NCBI GenBank assembly: GCA_016935885.1
Contig: JAFGQA010000277.1
Location: forward strand, 1 to 22,572
DNA length: 22,572 bases
Source of the DNA: Phycisphaerae bacterium
GTDB taxonomy: Bacteria > Planctomycetota > Phycisphaerae > UBA1845 > UTPLA1
Reading direction: 5' to 3'
The notes below the pieces were generated by a model. The model made no database searches and was not told where the DNA came from. It saw only the letters and a program-made list of their open reading frames with translations. Below, one piece after another: positions 1-7,187 of this stretch. Position 1 is the stretch's first letter; each line of letters begins with the position of its first letter. The translations under genes were made by a program, and so were the position numbers.

Positions 1-130
1 CGCTCGGCCAACAGCAATGGGCCACTACCCTCCGGAGGACCGCCCCGCGTGGCTCGACTCAGGAAGTATGAATAATCCGGGTTAGGCTGCCCTGCGGCGA
101 CTGCGACGGCTCAGCGTAACCGGTGCAGAC

Positions 131-190
131 GCCGGCCCGTCATAAGTGTTCGCGAGAACGGGCGGCCGACCGGCTAAGCCACGATGAAAA
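131..190. repeat. Recurring 3'-flank element, copy A
   Basis: This 60-nt block aligns without gaps to 1201-1260 with 7 mismatches by eye, and its core CGTCATARGTGTTCGCGA recurs at about 2694-2711. It can fold: GCCCG (135-139) pairs with CGGGC (159-163), enclosing a GTTC-GCGA-GAAC hairpin with a GNRA-type loop. It starts 97 nt beyond the stop codon of the first PEP-CTERM gene, almost the same offset as copy B has to the second gene. The function is unknown. A 3'-end processing or termination signal, or a mobile palindrome, would fit. Confidence 0.6.
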
Positions 191-241
191 ACCAGCCGGT
201 CCTTGAGAGTGCGGGGCGCGAACCGGCCACCATGCGCGACT

Positions 242-278
242 GGCCCGCGCCCCGTTGATCGTCGTCGGACAGCGGGCC
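242..278 (-). terminator. Putative 3' hairpin after PEP-CTERM gene 1
   Basis: GGCCCGC (242-248) pairs with GCGGGCC (272-278) around a 23-nt loop, starting about 9 nt after the stop codon. The equivalent hairpin behind the neighbouring PEP-CTERM gene (1309-1347) has a U-A type pair where this one has C-G, so the pairing is preserved despite the base change. There is no U-tract, so this is not a classical intrinsic terminator. It may stabilise the mRNA end or act with another factor. Confidence 0.4.
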
Positions 279-286
279 GTTCGCGA

Positions 287-1126
287 TTACCGCCGCCACC
301 GCAGCAGCGCCAGGCCGCCCAGGGCCAGCAGGCTCAGCGTCGCCGGCTCGGGAACATACACGGGCAGTGCCAAGCCGTGGGCCCCGTTGTCACCGTAGTT
401 GTGCAGCCACGTAACCTCGCCCTCGGTCGTGATCTCGAGCAGGTCACCGGCACCGGAGGCAGCGTCGTAGGCGTAGAACTTGCCGGCGCCGGCATAGACC
501 ACGGCGTTGACCGCATGGAAGTCGTAGCCCGTGAGGCCAACCGGGGTCACCGTGCCGCTTACCGGGTCGACGGTCTCGAGGAAGCTATTACCGCCGCCGC
601 CGCTGTCGTCGTTGTAGAAGTGATAGAACAAGCCGTCATCGGGATTGAACTCGATCGCCTGGCCGCCCACGCCGCCGTACGTCAGGCCGGTATCGGTCAA
701 TACGCCCGTGCCCGTGTCGACCTCGAGGATCGCGCCGGGAGTCCAGCCGCAATCGGGGGTCGCGACGGTATAGAGCGAGCCGTCCGGCTTGAACGTGATG
801 GTCGAGAAATACGGGGTCGGATCGATCGGATCCTGCATATCGACGACGAAGTCGAAGGCGCCCGTTGCCGGGTCGATAGTAACCAGGCCGTTCGCTGGGC
901 CTCTGGTTGAGTAGGTGATCCCGAACAAGGTGTTGGTGCCGGGCTGTGTCGCCAAAGACAAGACGCCACTGTCGAGCGGCACCGACTGATCGATATTGAA
1001 CGTGTCCGTGTCGATGTAATCGAGAGATTCATTCCAGTCGCCCGCCCGATACAGCAGGTCCGCCTGTGCCGGTGCCGCGATAAGACCGATGATCGCGGCG
1101 ATGGTGATTGCTGTGCACTTTGTCAT
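287..1126 (-). CDS. PEP-CTERM sorting-domain protein (secreted)
   Basis: The gene encodes a 279-residue secreted protein. An N-terminal signal peptide of about 22 residues ends near APAQA-D. The C-terminus is a PEP-CTERM sorting signal: VPEPAT, a hydrophobic stretch, then an RWRR tail. Such tails are processed by exosortase-type enzymes, so surface or extracellular placement is expected. The middle (about residues 25-255) is an acidic, glycine-rich beta-type domain with recurring stretches such as VTIDPATG and LETVDPVSG, resembling DUF-type beta-propeller secreted proteins; its ligand is unknown. The ATG at 1126 is chosen because GAGGAGG lies 6 nt upstream. A TTG five codons earlier would put the start on top of this ribosome site. 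The signal peptide, ribosome site, tail and 3' flank are nearly copied in the next gene, while the middle is unrelated. Confidence 0.85.
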   Translation of the reverse strand: MTKCTAITIAAIIGLIAAPAQADLLYRAGDWNESLDYIDTDTFNIDQSVPLDSGVLSLATQPGTNTLFGITYSTRGPANGLVTIDPATGAFDFVVDMQDPIDPTPYFSTITFKPDGSLYTVATPDCGWTPGAILEVDTGTGVLTDTGLTYGGVGGQAIEFNPDDGLFYHFYNDDSGGGGNSFLETVDPVSGTVTPVGLTGYDFHAVNAVVYAGAGKFYAYDAASGAGDLLEITTEGEVTWLHNYGDNGAHGLALPVYVPEPATLSLLALGGLALLRWRR

Positions 1127-1200
1127 TTCATACCTCCTCAATGCATGTCTCCGTTAACGTTGTCCACGGGCCACGGCGGCCCGCCACAGCCGGCTGAACC

Positions 1201-1260
1201 GCCGGGCCGTCATAGGTGTTCGCGAGAACGGGCCGCCAACCGGCTAATCCGCGATGTAAA
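1201..1260. repeat. Recurring 3'-flank element, copy B
   Basis: This is the second copy of the 60-nt element seen at 131-190 (53 of 60 positions match). The GTTC-GCGA-GAAC mini-hairpin is conserved exactly, and GGCC/GGCC can form an outer stem. It lies 95 nt past the stop of the HAF-repeat gene and about 75 nt before the start of the first PEP-CTERM gene, so it could act on either. Similarity between copies A and B continues through the hairpin and into the coding ends of both genes, which shows one duplicated block of about 200 nt. Confidence 0.6.
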
Positions 1261-1308
1261 GAAACTCGACCTGAAAAGGTGGAACGCGAACCGGCCGCCG
1301 TGTACGAC

Positions 1309-1347
1309 CGGTCCGCGCCCCGTTGATCGTCGTCGGGCAGCGGACCG
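1309..1347 (-). terminator. Putative 3' hairpin after PEP-CTERM gene 2
   Basis: CGGTCCGC (1309-1316) pairs perfectly with GCGGACCG (1340-1347) around a 23-nt loop, just past the stop codon at 1355. It has the same stem length class and loop length as the hairpin at 242-278, with one compensatory pair change. No U-tract follows, so the role in termination is inferred only. Confidence 0.4.
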
Positions 1348-1354
1348 TGCGAGA

Positions 1355-2227
1355 TTACCGTCGCCGTCGCAGCAGCGCCAGCCCGCCCAGGGTCAGCAGG
1401 CTCGGGGTCGCCGGCTCGGGGATCGTGTAGAGAAAGCCGTGGTAGTCCGACTCGCTGTAGCACCCCACGATGCTGTTGCCGTCGATGCCCTCGGCGTACG
1501 TGTTGTTGGCGCCGGGGTAGTCCAGCGTGGTCCAGGTGGAGCCGTCGTACAGGAAGCCGTGGTGCTCGCCCGAGGCGGTGTACTCCCCCACGATTTTGTT
1601 GGCGTCGATTCCGCAGAAGGACGTGTCGCTGGCGCCGGGATAGTCCAGCGTGGTCCACGTGGAGCCATCGTACAAGAAGCCGTGCTCGTCCCAATATGTG
1701 TCGGCGTACGTCCCCACGATGATGCCGCCGTCGATGCCCTCGGCTGACGTTGCCTTCGCACCTGGGTAATCCAACGTGCTCCAGGTGCTACCGTCGTACA
1801 GGAAGCCGTGATGCTCGTCGTCGTAGTTGCCCACGATGTGGTCGCCATCAATGTCGGTGGCGTATGTCCCGCTCATTCCGGGGTAGTCCAGTGTGGTCCA
1901 GGTCGAACCGTCGTACAGGAAGCCGTGCCCGTCGTAAGCTGCGTCCCAGTAGCCCCCCACGATGTTGTCGCCGTCGATTCCGCGGGCATCTGTCCAGAGC
2001 GCTCCGGCGGGGGCCAGCGTGGTCCAGGTGGAGCCGTCGTACAGGAAGCCGTACCCGTTCCACGCTGCGTCGGCGTACGTCCCCACGATGTTGCCGCCGT
2101 CGATGCCGTAGGCATCTGTCTCGTTGGCTCCGGGGTAGTCCAGTGTGGTCCAGACGCCGTCGGCCAGGACCGGTGCCGCGATAAGACCGACGATCGCGGC
2201 GATGGTGATTGTTCTGGTGTGTGTCAT
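1355..2227 (-). CDS. HAF-type repeat protein with PEP-CTERM tail
   Basis: The gene encodes a 290-residue secreted protein. A signal peptide (about residues 1-23, ending VLAD) is followed by six tandem repeats of about 39-44 residues (about 26-267), each carrying WTTLDYPGA, a GIDG-x2-IVG core and HGFLYDGST. This resembles the HAF extracellular repeat family (established family, assignment by eye). Residues 268-290 form the PEP-CTERM signal (IPEPATPSLL, hydrophobic stretch, RRRR), so sorting by an exosortase is expected. Start at 2227: GAGGAGG lies 6 nt upstream, identical to the neighbouring gene; an in-frame ATG at 2278 lacks this spacing and would bury the signal peptide. The role is unknown; a structural or adhesive surface protein is plausible. 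Confidence 0.85.
   Translation of the reverse strand: MTHTRTITIAAIVGLIAAPVLADGVWTTLDYPGANETDAYGIDGGNIVGTYADAAWNGYGFLYDGSTWTTLAPAGALWTDARGIDGDNIVGGYWDAAYDGHGFLYDGSTWTTLDYPGMSGTYATDIDGDHIVGNYDDEHHGFLYDGSTWSTLDYPGAKATSAEGIDGGIIVGTYADTYWDEHGFLYDGSTWTTLDYPGASDTSFCGIDANKIVGEYTASGEHHGFLYDGSTWTTLDYPGANNTYAEGIDGNSIVGCYSESDYHGFLYTIPEPATPSLLTLGGLALLRRRR
1427..2152 (-). repeat. Six tandem coding repeats in the HAF gene
   Basis: The repeat units of about 115-130 bp encode the WTTLDYPGA...GFLYDGST modules. DNA identity is high in the segment encoding FLYDGSTWTTLDYPG (for example around 1520-1560, 1640-1685 and 1885-1930) and low in the stretch between. Unit length varies because the middle of each unit differs. 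Such an array could gain or lose units by recombination. Confidence 0.75.
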
Positions 2228-2373
2228 TTCATACCTCCTCAGTGTCCAGAATGGCGCAATCCTCCGGCTACGACGCAACGAAGCTGCGAACCACGTTCTC
2301 CATCAGCAGGCCTGCGTACTACCAAACCGCTCGGGCCGTCTTTACTCTCTCTGTAAACACGGCCGAAGAAAAA

Positions 2374-2580
2374 CTACTCGACCACTACCTTCAAGCTCTG
2401 CCCGCAGTCGCGGCAGCGGCAGTAACGGAGCAGGCTGCCGTCGCCCTGCCGCCGGCTGCTGCGGACCTCGATGTTGACCGATTCGCACTGCGGGCAGCGC
2501 GGCCGGCGGATGACCTGGATGTCGTCGGCCATCGCCCGTTCCCAGATCCCGGCGTTGGCTGATGCCTGGCGTTGGATCAT
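2374..2580 (-). CDS. Small zinc-ribbon protein
   Basis: This 68-residue ORF has a CPxC pair (Cys29, Cys32) and a CRCxxCG cluster (Cys54, Cys56, Cys59) separated by about 21 residues, the layout of a four-cysteine zinc ribbon. The segment between them (SSRRQGDGSLLRY) is basic. The overall shape recalls small phage-type zinc-finger regulators such as Ogr/Delta, but the match is too short to assign. Ribosome sites are weak for both the ATG at 2580 and the internal ATG at 2532 (52 residues, MADDIQ). The compact domain begins near the second, so 2532 may be the true start. No integrase or phage gene is visible next to it. It is probably a DNA/RNA-binding or adaptor protein. Confidence 0.5.
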   Translation of the reverse strand: MIQRQASANAGIWERAMADDIQVIRRPRCPQCESVNIEVRSSRRQGDGSLLRYCRCRDCGQSLKVVVE

Positions 2581-2690
2581 CTTGGTCCGCCGTTTCCTAA
2601 CACGTCTTTGCCAAGCACTTACGTTCTAACCCACCGGATCGCACCTTCGGCACGTGACCGCCGGTTTTGAGGTGTGTCCGGGCGAAACAC

Positions 2691-2750
2691 CTGCCGTCAT
2701 AGGTGTTCGCGAAACGTGACGGCAGAACGGCTAATCGGTGGCGGAAAAAA
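2691..2750. repeat. Recurring 3'-flank element, copy C (diverged)
   Basis: This third copy shares an 18-nt identical core with copy B at about 2694-2711 and a matching CGGCTAATC block at about 2729-2737. Here the outer stem is stronger: CTGCCGTCA (2691-2699) pairs with TGACGGCAG (2717-2725). The sequence of the stem differs from copies A and B while pairing is retained, which suggests that the fold matters. It lies about 290 nt downstream of the kinase gene's stop codon. Confidence 0.5.
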
Positions 2751-2842
2751 AGTGAGGTTTTTTTGGGTGCGGGTTGTGGCGGATGTGGCTTCCCGGTCCC
2801 CGGGTGTACGTCAGATTAGCAGGTGGATTCTCAGCTGGCGGG

Positions 2843-2971
2843 GTGGCATGGGTAAACAGAGTCCCGGCGCGCCGGGACGGAGTTTACCCGTGGGCCGCAC
2901 CTACCGGTGGTGCCCCCACGGGTAATGAACGCCCCGCCCTTGCAGGGCGTGCCGTTCGTTACCCATGCCAC
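2843..2971. repeat. Palindrome cluster able to form a cloverleaf
   Basis: The perfect 13-bp outer arms (2843-2855 and 2959-2971, GTGGCATGGGTAA and its complement) enclose three hairpins. These are an 18-bp perfect palindrome GTCCCGGCGCGCCGGGAC (2861-2878), an 11-bp stem (2884-2894 with 2915-2925, TTACCCGTGGG) and an interrupted stem (GAACG 2927-2931 with CGTTC 2953-2957, GCCC 2936-2939 with GGGC 2945-2948). The motif GGGTAA/TTACCC occurs at the base of several stems, as in REP-type extragenic palindromes. An alternative pairing 2850-2857 with 2882-2889 also exists. The block lies 67 nt past the kinase stop codon. It may be a REP-like element or a transcript-end structure. Confidence 0.6.
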
Positions 2972-3037
2972 ACCGCTACCTACGAAGTTGACGTACACCC
3001 CCGGCCCCCGGGGCCAGACGGTGCGGCAAGCCGCTCC

Positions 3038-6000
3038 TTACTCGGCCTGGGGCCGCGTCCGCCACAGCCGGACGGTCACATCGCCGCCGCAGGAGGCCAG
3101 ATAGCTGCCGTCAGGGCTGAAGACGAGGTCGTAGACGTACGACGCGTGCCCGCGCAGGTCGACGATCGGGTGCCAGGTCTGTGTGTCCCAGACGTGGATG
3201 ACGCTGTCCATGCCGCCCGTCACCAGCCGCGTGCCGTCCGGAGAGAATGCAACCGCGTACATTCCCGAGCGATGTTCGAGGCGTCGCAGCAGCTCGAACG
3301 TCCGCGTGTCCCACACGAGAACCACGTTCTCCATGCACGCGGTGGCGAGGAGTCGGCCATCCGGGCTGAACGCCGCGCCCTGGACGCAGCCCCGCGGAGT
3401 CAGGTCCGCCACCACGGTTCCGGTCGAGTCTGCGACGTGAAAGCGGCGCTCGTCGTAGGAGTCTTCGGCGGGGTCGCTGAAGGCACACAGCTTTCCGTCC
3501 GGGCTGAACGTGCGGACCTTGCTCAGCCGCAGGCCTTCAGGACCGCCCAACCAGGCCACGATCTCGCCGTTCGCTCGTCCCATTAGCGCGCCGGCTGTGC
3601 AACGGCGCACCTCACGCCAAGTCCCGGTATCCCAAAGGGCAGCATCCCGGATGTAGTCGCCGCTGCCGTCCGGGATCATGATCGGAAACAGGAGTCGGGT
3701 GCCGTCGCGAGAGAATGCCAGCGGCCCCTCGCTCGCGCCGCTGTCCGGGATGCTGGCCGCTTCACACCCGGTCGCCACATCCCAGACGGCTATTCTCTCA
3801 CCTCCAAACCATGGCATGGAGGCCAGCAACCTTGAATCGGGGCTCCACGCCAGCCCGTAGACGTAGATCAGGTGTTTTCCCAGCAGCGAGGGATCCGCGT
3901 CCGCCCGCGACCATCGCAGCATCGGCGTCTGCGCCCCGGCGTTGGAGACGAGCCGCTGGTTGTCCAGTGGAGTGACGGAGGTCCCCCGCGCGCGGGCCGG
4001 CGCATGGAGGGTGAAGCAGGTCCACTGCGAGGCGCCGGCCCACACTTTGATGGTGCCATCGCGACTGGACGAGATGAGCGTCCCATCCGGGAAAAAGCCG
4101 ACGTCGTCCACATATGAGGCGTGCCCGCGCAGCCGCTCGATCAATCGACAGTCGGCGGTATCGACAAGATGCACGCTCTGCGAGCTGGAACCGATGGCGA
4201 GCAGCCCATCATCGGGAGCGAACGCGAGCGAGCACGGGCTGTCCGGCAAGGTCGGCGTGTCGGACTCCTCGTGCGTATCGAGGTCGATGATCCGTACCAA
4301 GTTCGATGCGCCTACCACCACTTGCGAACCGGCGTGATTGATGGTCGCCACACGGCCAATGCGCCCGCGCTCCCATTCGAACTCCCGGAAGAAGACGCAA
4401 CCGCCGGTCGCCACATCCCAGACGCGGACCGCCCGCTCGTGGAGCGTGCACACGCGCGAGCCGTCGTCGCACGCGGAGACTCCCAGGGCAGGGCCGGCCT
4501 CGTCGTCGCCGACAAACGACAGGACCGCGCCACTCGACAGGACAAAGCGGACGACACGTCCATCCTCAGCCGCGCCGACAGCGATGCCGTCGGGCGCCAT
4601 CTTCCCGATCATGGTGATGCGAATGCCCAGATCGTGAACCGCCTTCATCCGCCCCGTCGCGGCGTCCCACATGCCGACCGTGCCATCGCTCCGTGCGGAC
4701 GCAATCAGCGTACCGTCCGGCGACGCGCACACGGCCCCCCGCGCGTCCAGCGATGACTCGAACTCCAGATCCCACTGAATCAGCCGGTTCGAAAGATGAT
4801 CCCACTCCCAACCCCGATACTCCTTGGGTGCCCCGGTGAGCGCCTCCCGCGCGGCCGGGACGTCGTACGATGACAACGCGGCTTCGGCCGCCACCATCGA
4901 TGCCTTGTAGGCCAGCCAGCGAGCCTCGCGCTTCTTCGCCGCGGCATCGAGAGCGAACCACGTGATCCCTGCCACGCCCAAGACGACAGCCAACAGCGCC
5001 ACGCCCAACCCGGCCGTTGCCCCGCGGTGGCGCCGGGCAAGTTTGCGAAGCTGATAGAGCATCGTGGCGGGGCGCGCGGCGATTGGCTCGTTCGCTAAAC
5101 ACCGTCGCAAGTCCACCGCTAACTCGGCCGCAGATTGGTAACGTCGCTCCTTCTCTCTTTCCAAGGCTTTGTGGACAATCGTCTCCAGGTCGCCCCGGCA
5201 GGCAGTGTTCAGGCTCGCCAGACGCGGCGGGTCGCGCAGGTCGATTCGTCGCACGGCCTCGGTGAGCGAACAGCCGACCACGTCGTGTGGCAGGCGCCCG
5301 CCCAGCAGTTCATAGAGAATCACGCCGAGCGCGTAGACGTCAGATCGCGTATCAAGCTCGGCAGTCTTGCCAGGCAGTTGTTCCGGACTCATGTACGGAA
5401 TCGTCCCGACCAGTTGGCCGACGGCAGTCTGCGTTGTCACCGTCTGGACGTCGGCATCCGTCGCGCGCGCGACGCCGAAGTCCAGGATCTTCGGCTGGCC
5501 GCTCTCGTTGATGAGGATGTTGCCTGGCTTGAGATCACGGTGAATAACGCCCTTCTGATGCGCGTGATGAACGGCGTCGCAGACCTCCGCCATCAGCTCC
5601 ACGCGCTCACTCATCCCAACCCGCCGCTCACGGGCGAACTCGGTGAGCGCCCGCCCACGGACCAACTCCATCGCGAAGAACGGCCGGCGAACGGACGAAC
5701 CATCCTCGTAGCGCACGTCGGCCAGGCCGGCGTCATAGATGTGAGCGATCGACACGTGTTCCAGCCGCGCCAGCACTTCCGCCTCGTGTCGAAACCGGCG
5801 CATGGCCGAAGCCGAAGCCAGACCGGCCCGAATCACCTTGATGGCCACTGTGCGTTGCGGCTCGTCCTGCCGGGCCTCGTAGACCTCGCCCATTCCGCCG
5901 ATGCCTATCCGCCGCACGACGGCGTACCGGCCGACCTGCGTCGGCGTTGGAATGGCGCCCGCATCCGCAGCCAGGCCGGCCAATCCGCTTCCGCCGGCTT

Positions 6001-6220
6001 CGTTGCCCACCTCGAGGAGTTTCGGATCGTCGATCTCCAGCGGCTCCTCGAGGAACTTCGAGCCTTCCGCGTTGTGTGCCAGCAGGCGGCGTAGCTCGGC
6101 ACCGATACAGGGATCCTCCGCATCCGCCCGCTCGGCGATTCGGGCCTGTTCCTCCGGCGGCCGCTTCTGGGCCTCCAGAAACAGCGATTTGACTCGTCCA
6201 TGCTGGTTGGCGTCCGACAT
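3038..6220 (-). CDS. Ser/Thr protein kinase with C-terminal WD40 repeats
   Basis: The gene encodes a 1060-residue Hanks-type kinase. Residues 1-90 are a helical N-terminal region common in planctomycete kinases of this class. The catalytic domain (about 99-375) is complete: the Gly loop (GIGGMGEV, from 106), the VAIK lysine (128), HRDLKPGN (Asp229), DFG (247-249) and SPE (278-280). A single membrane span lies near 403-424. From about 470 to the end the protein carries WD40-type repeats (many FSPDG...WD blocks), probably a beta-propeller outside the cytoplasm or at the membrane that senses or binds a partner. ATP-dependent phosphorylation of unknown targets is expected. Start at 6220: GGGAG about 10 nt upstream. 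Many such planctomycete kinases sit next to an ECF sigma factor gene; none is visible here. Confidence 0.92.
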   Translation of the reverse strand: MSDANQHGRVKSLFLEAQKRPPEEQARIAERADAEDPCIGAELRRLLAHNAEGSKFLEEPLEIDDPKLLEVGNEAGGSGLAGLAADAGAIPTPTQVGRYAVVRRIGIGGMGEVYEARQDEPQRTVAIKVIRAGLASASAMRRFRHEAEVLARLEHVSIAHIYDAGLADVRYEDGSSVRRPFFAMELVRGRALTEFARERRVGMSERVELMAEVCDAVHHAHQKGVIHRDLKPGNILINESGQPKILDFGVARATDADVQTVTTQTAVGQLVGTIPYMSPEQLPGKTAELDTRSDVYALGVILYELLGGRLPHDVVGCSLTEAVRRIDLRDPPRLASLNTACRGDLETIVHKALEREKERRYQSAAELAVDLRRCLANEPIAARPATMLYQLRKLARRHRGATAGLGVALLAVVLGVAGITWFALDAAAKKREARWLAYKASMVAAEAALSSYDVPAAREALTGAPKEYRGWEWDHLSNRLIQWDLEFESSLDARGAVCASPDGTLIASARSDGTVGMWDAATGRMKAVHDLGIRITMIGKMAPDGIAVGAAEDGRVVRFVLSSGAVLSFVGDDEAGPALGVSACDDGSRVCTLHERAVRVWDVATGGCVFFREFEWERGRIGRVATINHAGSQVVVGASNLVRIIDLDTHEESDTPTLPDSPCSLAFAPDDGLLAIGSSSQSVHLVDTADCRLIERLRGHASYVDDVGFFPDGTLISSSRDGTIKVWAGASQWTCFTLHAPARARGTSVTPLDNQRLVSNAGAQTPMLRWSRADADPSLLGKHLIYVYGLAWSPDSRLLASMPWFGGERIAVWDVATGCEAASIPDSGASEGPLAFSRDGTRLLFPIMIPDGSGDYIRDAALWDTGTWREVRRCTAGALMGRANGEIVAWLGGPEGLRLSKVRTFSPDGKLCAFSDPAEDSYDERRFHVADSTGTVVADLTPRGCVQGAAFSPDGRLLATACMENVVLVWDTRTFELLRRLEHRSGMYAVAFSPDGTRLVTGGMDSVIHVWDTQTWHPIVDLRGHASYVYDLVFSPDGSYLASCGGDVTVRLWRTRPQAE

Positions 6221-6465
6221 TCAACATCAACTCCCGGCGGCATTCCGGGCTGGCGGCCTTGCTCGTCTCCGCCAGTATACGCGAACGCAACGACGAGAGC
6301 GGCTACGCGCTTGTTCGTCCGGCCTGCACGCGAATGCGCGTATTGGCAGACGTGCTTGGACGGCATGCCGTGCCCAGAATGCGGCTGCGAACCTCACGTC
6401 ATGATCCGGACAGAGCCCGCTCGGGCCACATCAGCCTGATGGAGCCCGGTATCGATAGGCTGCAC

Positions 6466-6528
6466 GAGTTGGTCACTGAGTTGGTCAATCGTCACTTGGT
6501 GGTGACTGGTTATCGAGTTGTCAGTGAC
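6466..6528. repeat. Nested direct and inverted repeats
   Basis: GAGTTGGTCA occurs twice, 12 nt apart (6466-6475, 6478-6487), and a near copy, GAGTTGTCA, follows at 6515-6523. GTCACTGA (6472-6479) is inverted as TCAGTGAC (6521-6528), and inside it GTCAC (6491-6495) is inverted as GTGAC (6502-6506). The cluster could bind a protein or be part of a recombination site. No function can be assigned. Confidence 0.4.
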
Positions 6529-6614
6529 TTGCTACCCACCTGCAATCCTCGTTCTTGGCCGAGAAACGCGATATAACCCATTGTGGGAACAGGGTTTGCG
6601 CGCCGACTCCCGAA

Positions 6615-6656
6615 TCCCCAAGCTGGACGTTGTGGGTTCGAATCCCATCGCCCGCT
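6615..6656 (+). pseudogene. 3' fragment of tRNA-Gly (CCC-like)
   Basis: The fragment holds an anticodon-loop-like TCCCCAA (6615-6621), the 3' anticodon strand, an intact T arm (GTGGG-TTCGAAT-CCCAT, 6632-6648), an acceptor strand CGCCCGC (6649-6655) and discriminator T (6656). There is no CCA, no matching 5' acceptor strand (GCGGGCG) and no D arm upstream, so this is only the 3' half of the gene. Tyrosine integrases use tRNA 3' ends as attachment sites, and such halves are left where an element integrated or was lost. No integrase is visible here. tRNA-Gly identity rests on recalled similarity of the 3' half. Confidence 0.6.
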
Positions 6657-7105
6657 GTTGTAAATCCTTTTCTGACAAGTGATTATGAGCCGCCCAGAGT
6701 CCGTCTGACCGCCGGCCGAAAGTAGTCACTACCACTTTTCCAAGACTCCACAGGGCGCCGACTGCGTTTCTGGCTCGCTAACGGTTGAAGGCCAGGCGCG
6801 GTAGCTGGACATCGCGCGTTCGACCGGCAGGCTCGGACCTCGCGCGGGCCACGCGACGACTCGCGACGGTCAGTCGACCGGGCTGGACGTCTTGGGAGAT
6901 GCCTCATATCGACGGGCTGGCGCAAGCGTTGCTCCCATCCACGTGCGGGGGGTATTCATCCCCACGCCCACTGAACAAACGATGGCCCCTGGCCGCGTGG
7001 AGCGAGATTTCCCACCGCACGCGACGATGGGGCGGACCGGGCGACCCCCCTTGTCCACGGGCTTGTCCGGCAGCCAAGTTGACGCCCGCGACCGCCATCG
7101 CAAGC

Positions 7106-7134
7106 TTGACAGGCAACTCTATACGTAGTATATA
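7106..7134 (+). promoter_or_regulatory. Sigma-70-type promoter of the padR-ABC operon
   Basis: TTGACA (7106-7111) and TATATA (7129-7134) are separated by exactly 17 nt, a near-consensus housekeeping promoter. It lies about 55 nt before the PadR start and reads towards it. Confidence 0.7.
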
Positions 7135-7141
7135 TATAGAG
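7117..7141 (+). promoter_or_regulatory. Candidate PadR operator
   Basis: CTCTATA (7117-7123) and TATAGAG (7135-7141) form a perfect inverted repeat with an 11-nt spacer that covers the spacer and -10 box of the promoter. PadR regulators are dimers that usually repress their own operon by binding such dyads, so autoregulation is inferred. Confidence 0.55.
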
Positions 7142-7187
7142 AGTAGATACCTCTGCCCGTCCCGCGCCGGGCGCTTTTGCGACCTGG

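Larger units (their letters stand above)
6221..7105. other. Gene-poor interval
   Basis: No reading frame in this stretch has both a convincing start and a recognisable protein. The ORFs are Arg/Pro-rich, as expected for non-coding GC-rich DNA. The supportable contents are the repeat cluster at 6466-6528, the tRNA-Gly fragment at 6615-6656, and the promoter region that begins at 7106. Confidence 0.6.

Noticed and set aside
131..190. Copy A/B/C as c-di-GMP-I riboswitch or integron attC
   Set aside because: The GEMM core motifs are missing, and no GTTRRRY core with matching inverse site is present.
203..910. Long plus-strand ORF opposite the PEP-CTERM gene (and similar ORFs opposite 3038-6220)
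   Set aside because: They are shadows: Arg-rich, no ribosome site, opposite strongly coding frames.
2581..2695. Similarity between 2600-2625 and 6660-6695 (CTTTG-CCAAGCACTTACG versus TTTCTGACAAGTGATTATG)
   Set aside because: Considered as a pair of attachment sites, but identity is too low and too short to support one.
6532..6735. Minus-strand ORF containing MGFEPTTSSLG
   Set aside because: This peptide is the familiar artefact of translating a tRNA T arm backwards; the DNA is the tRNA-Gly fragment at 6615-6656.
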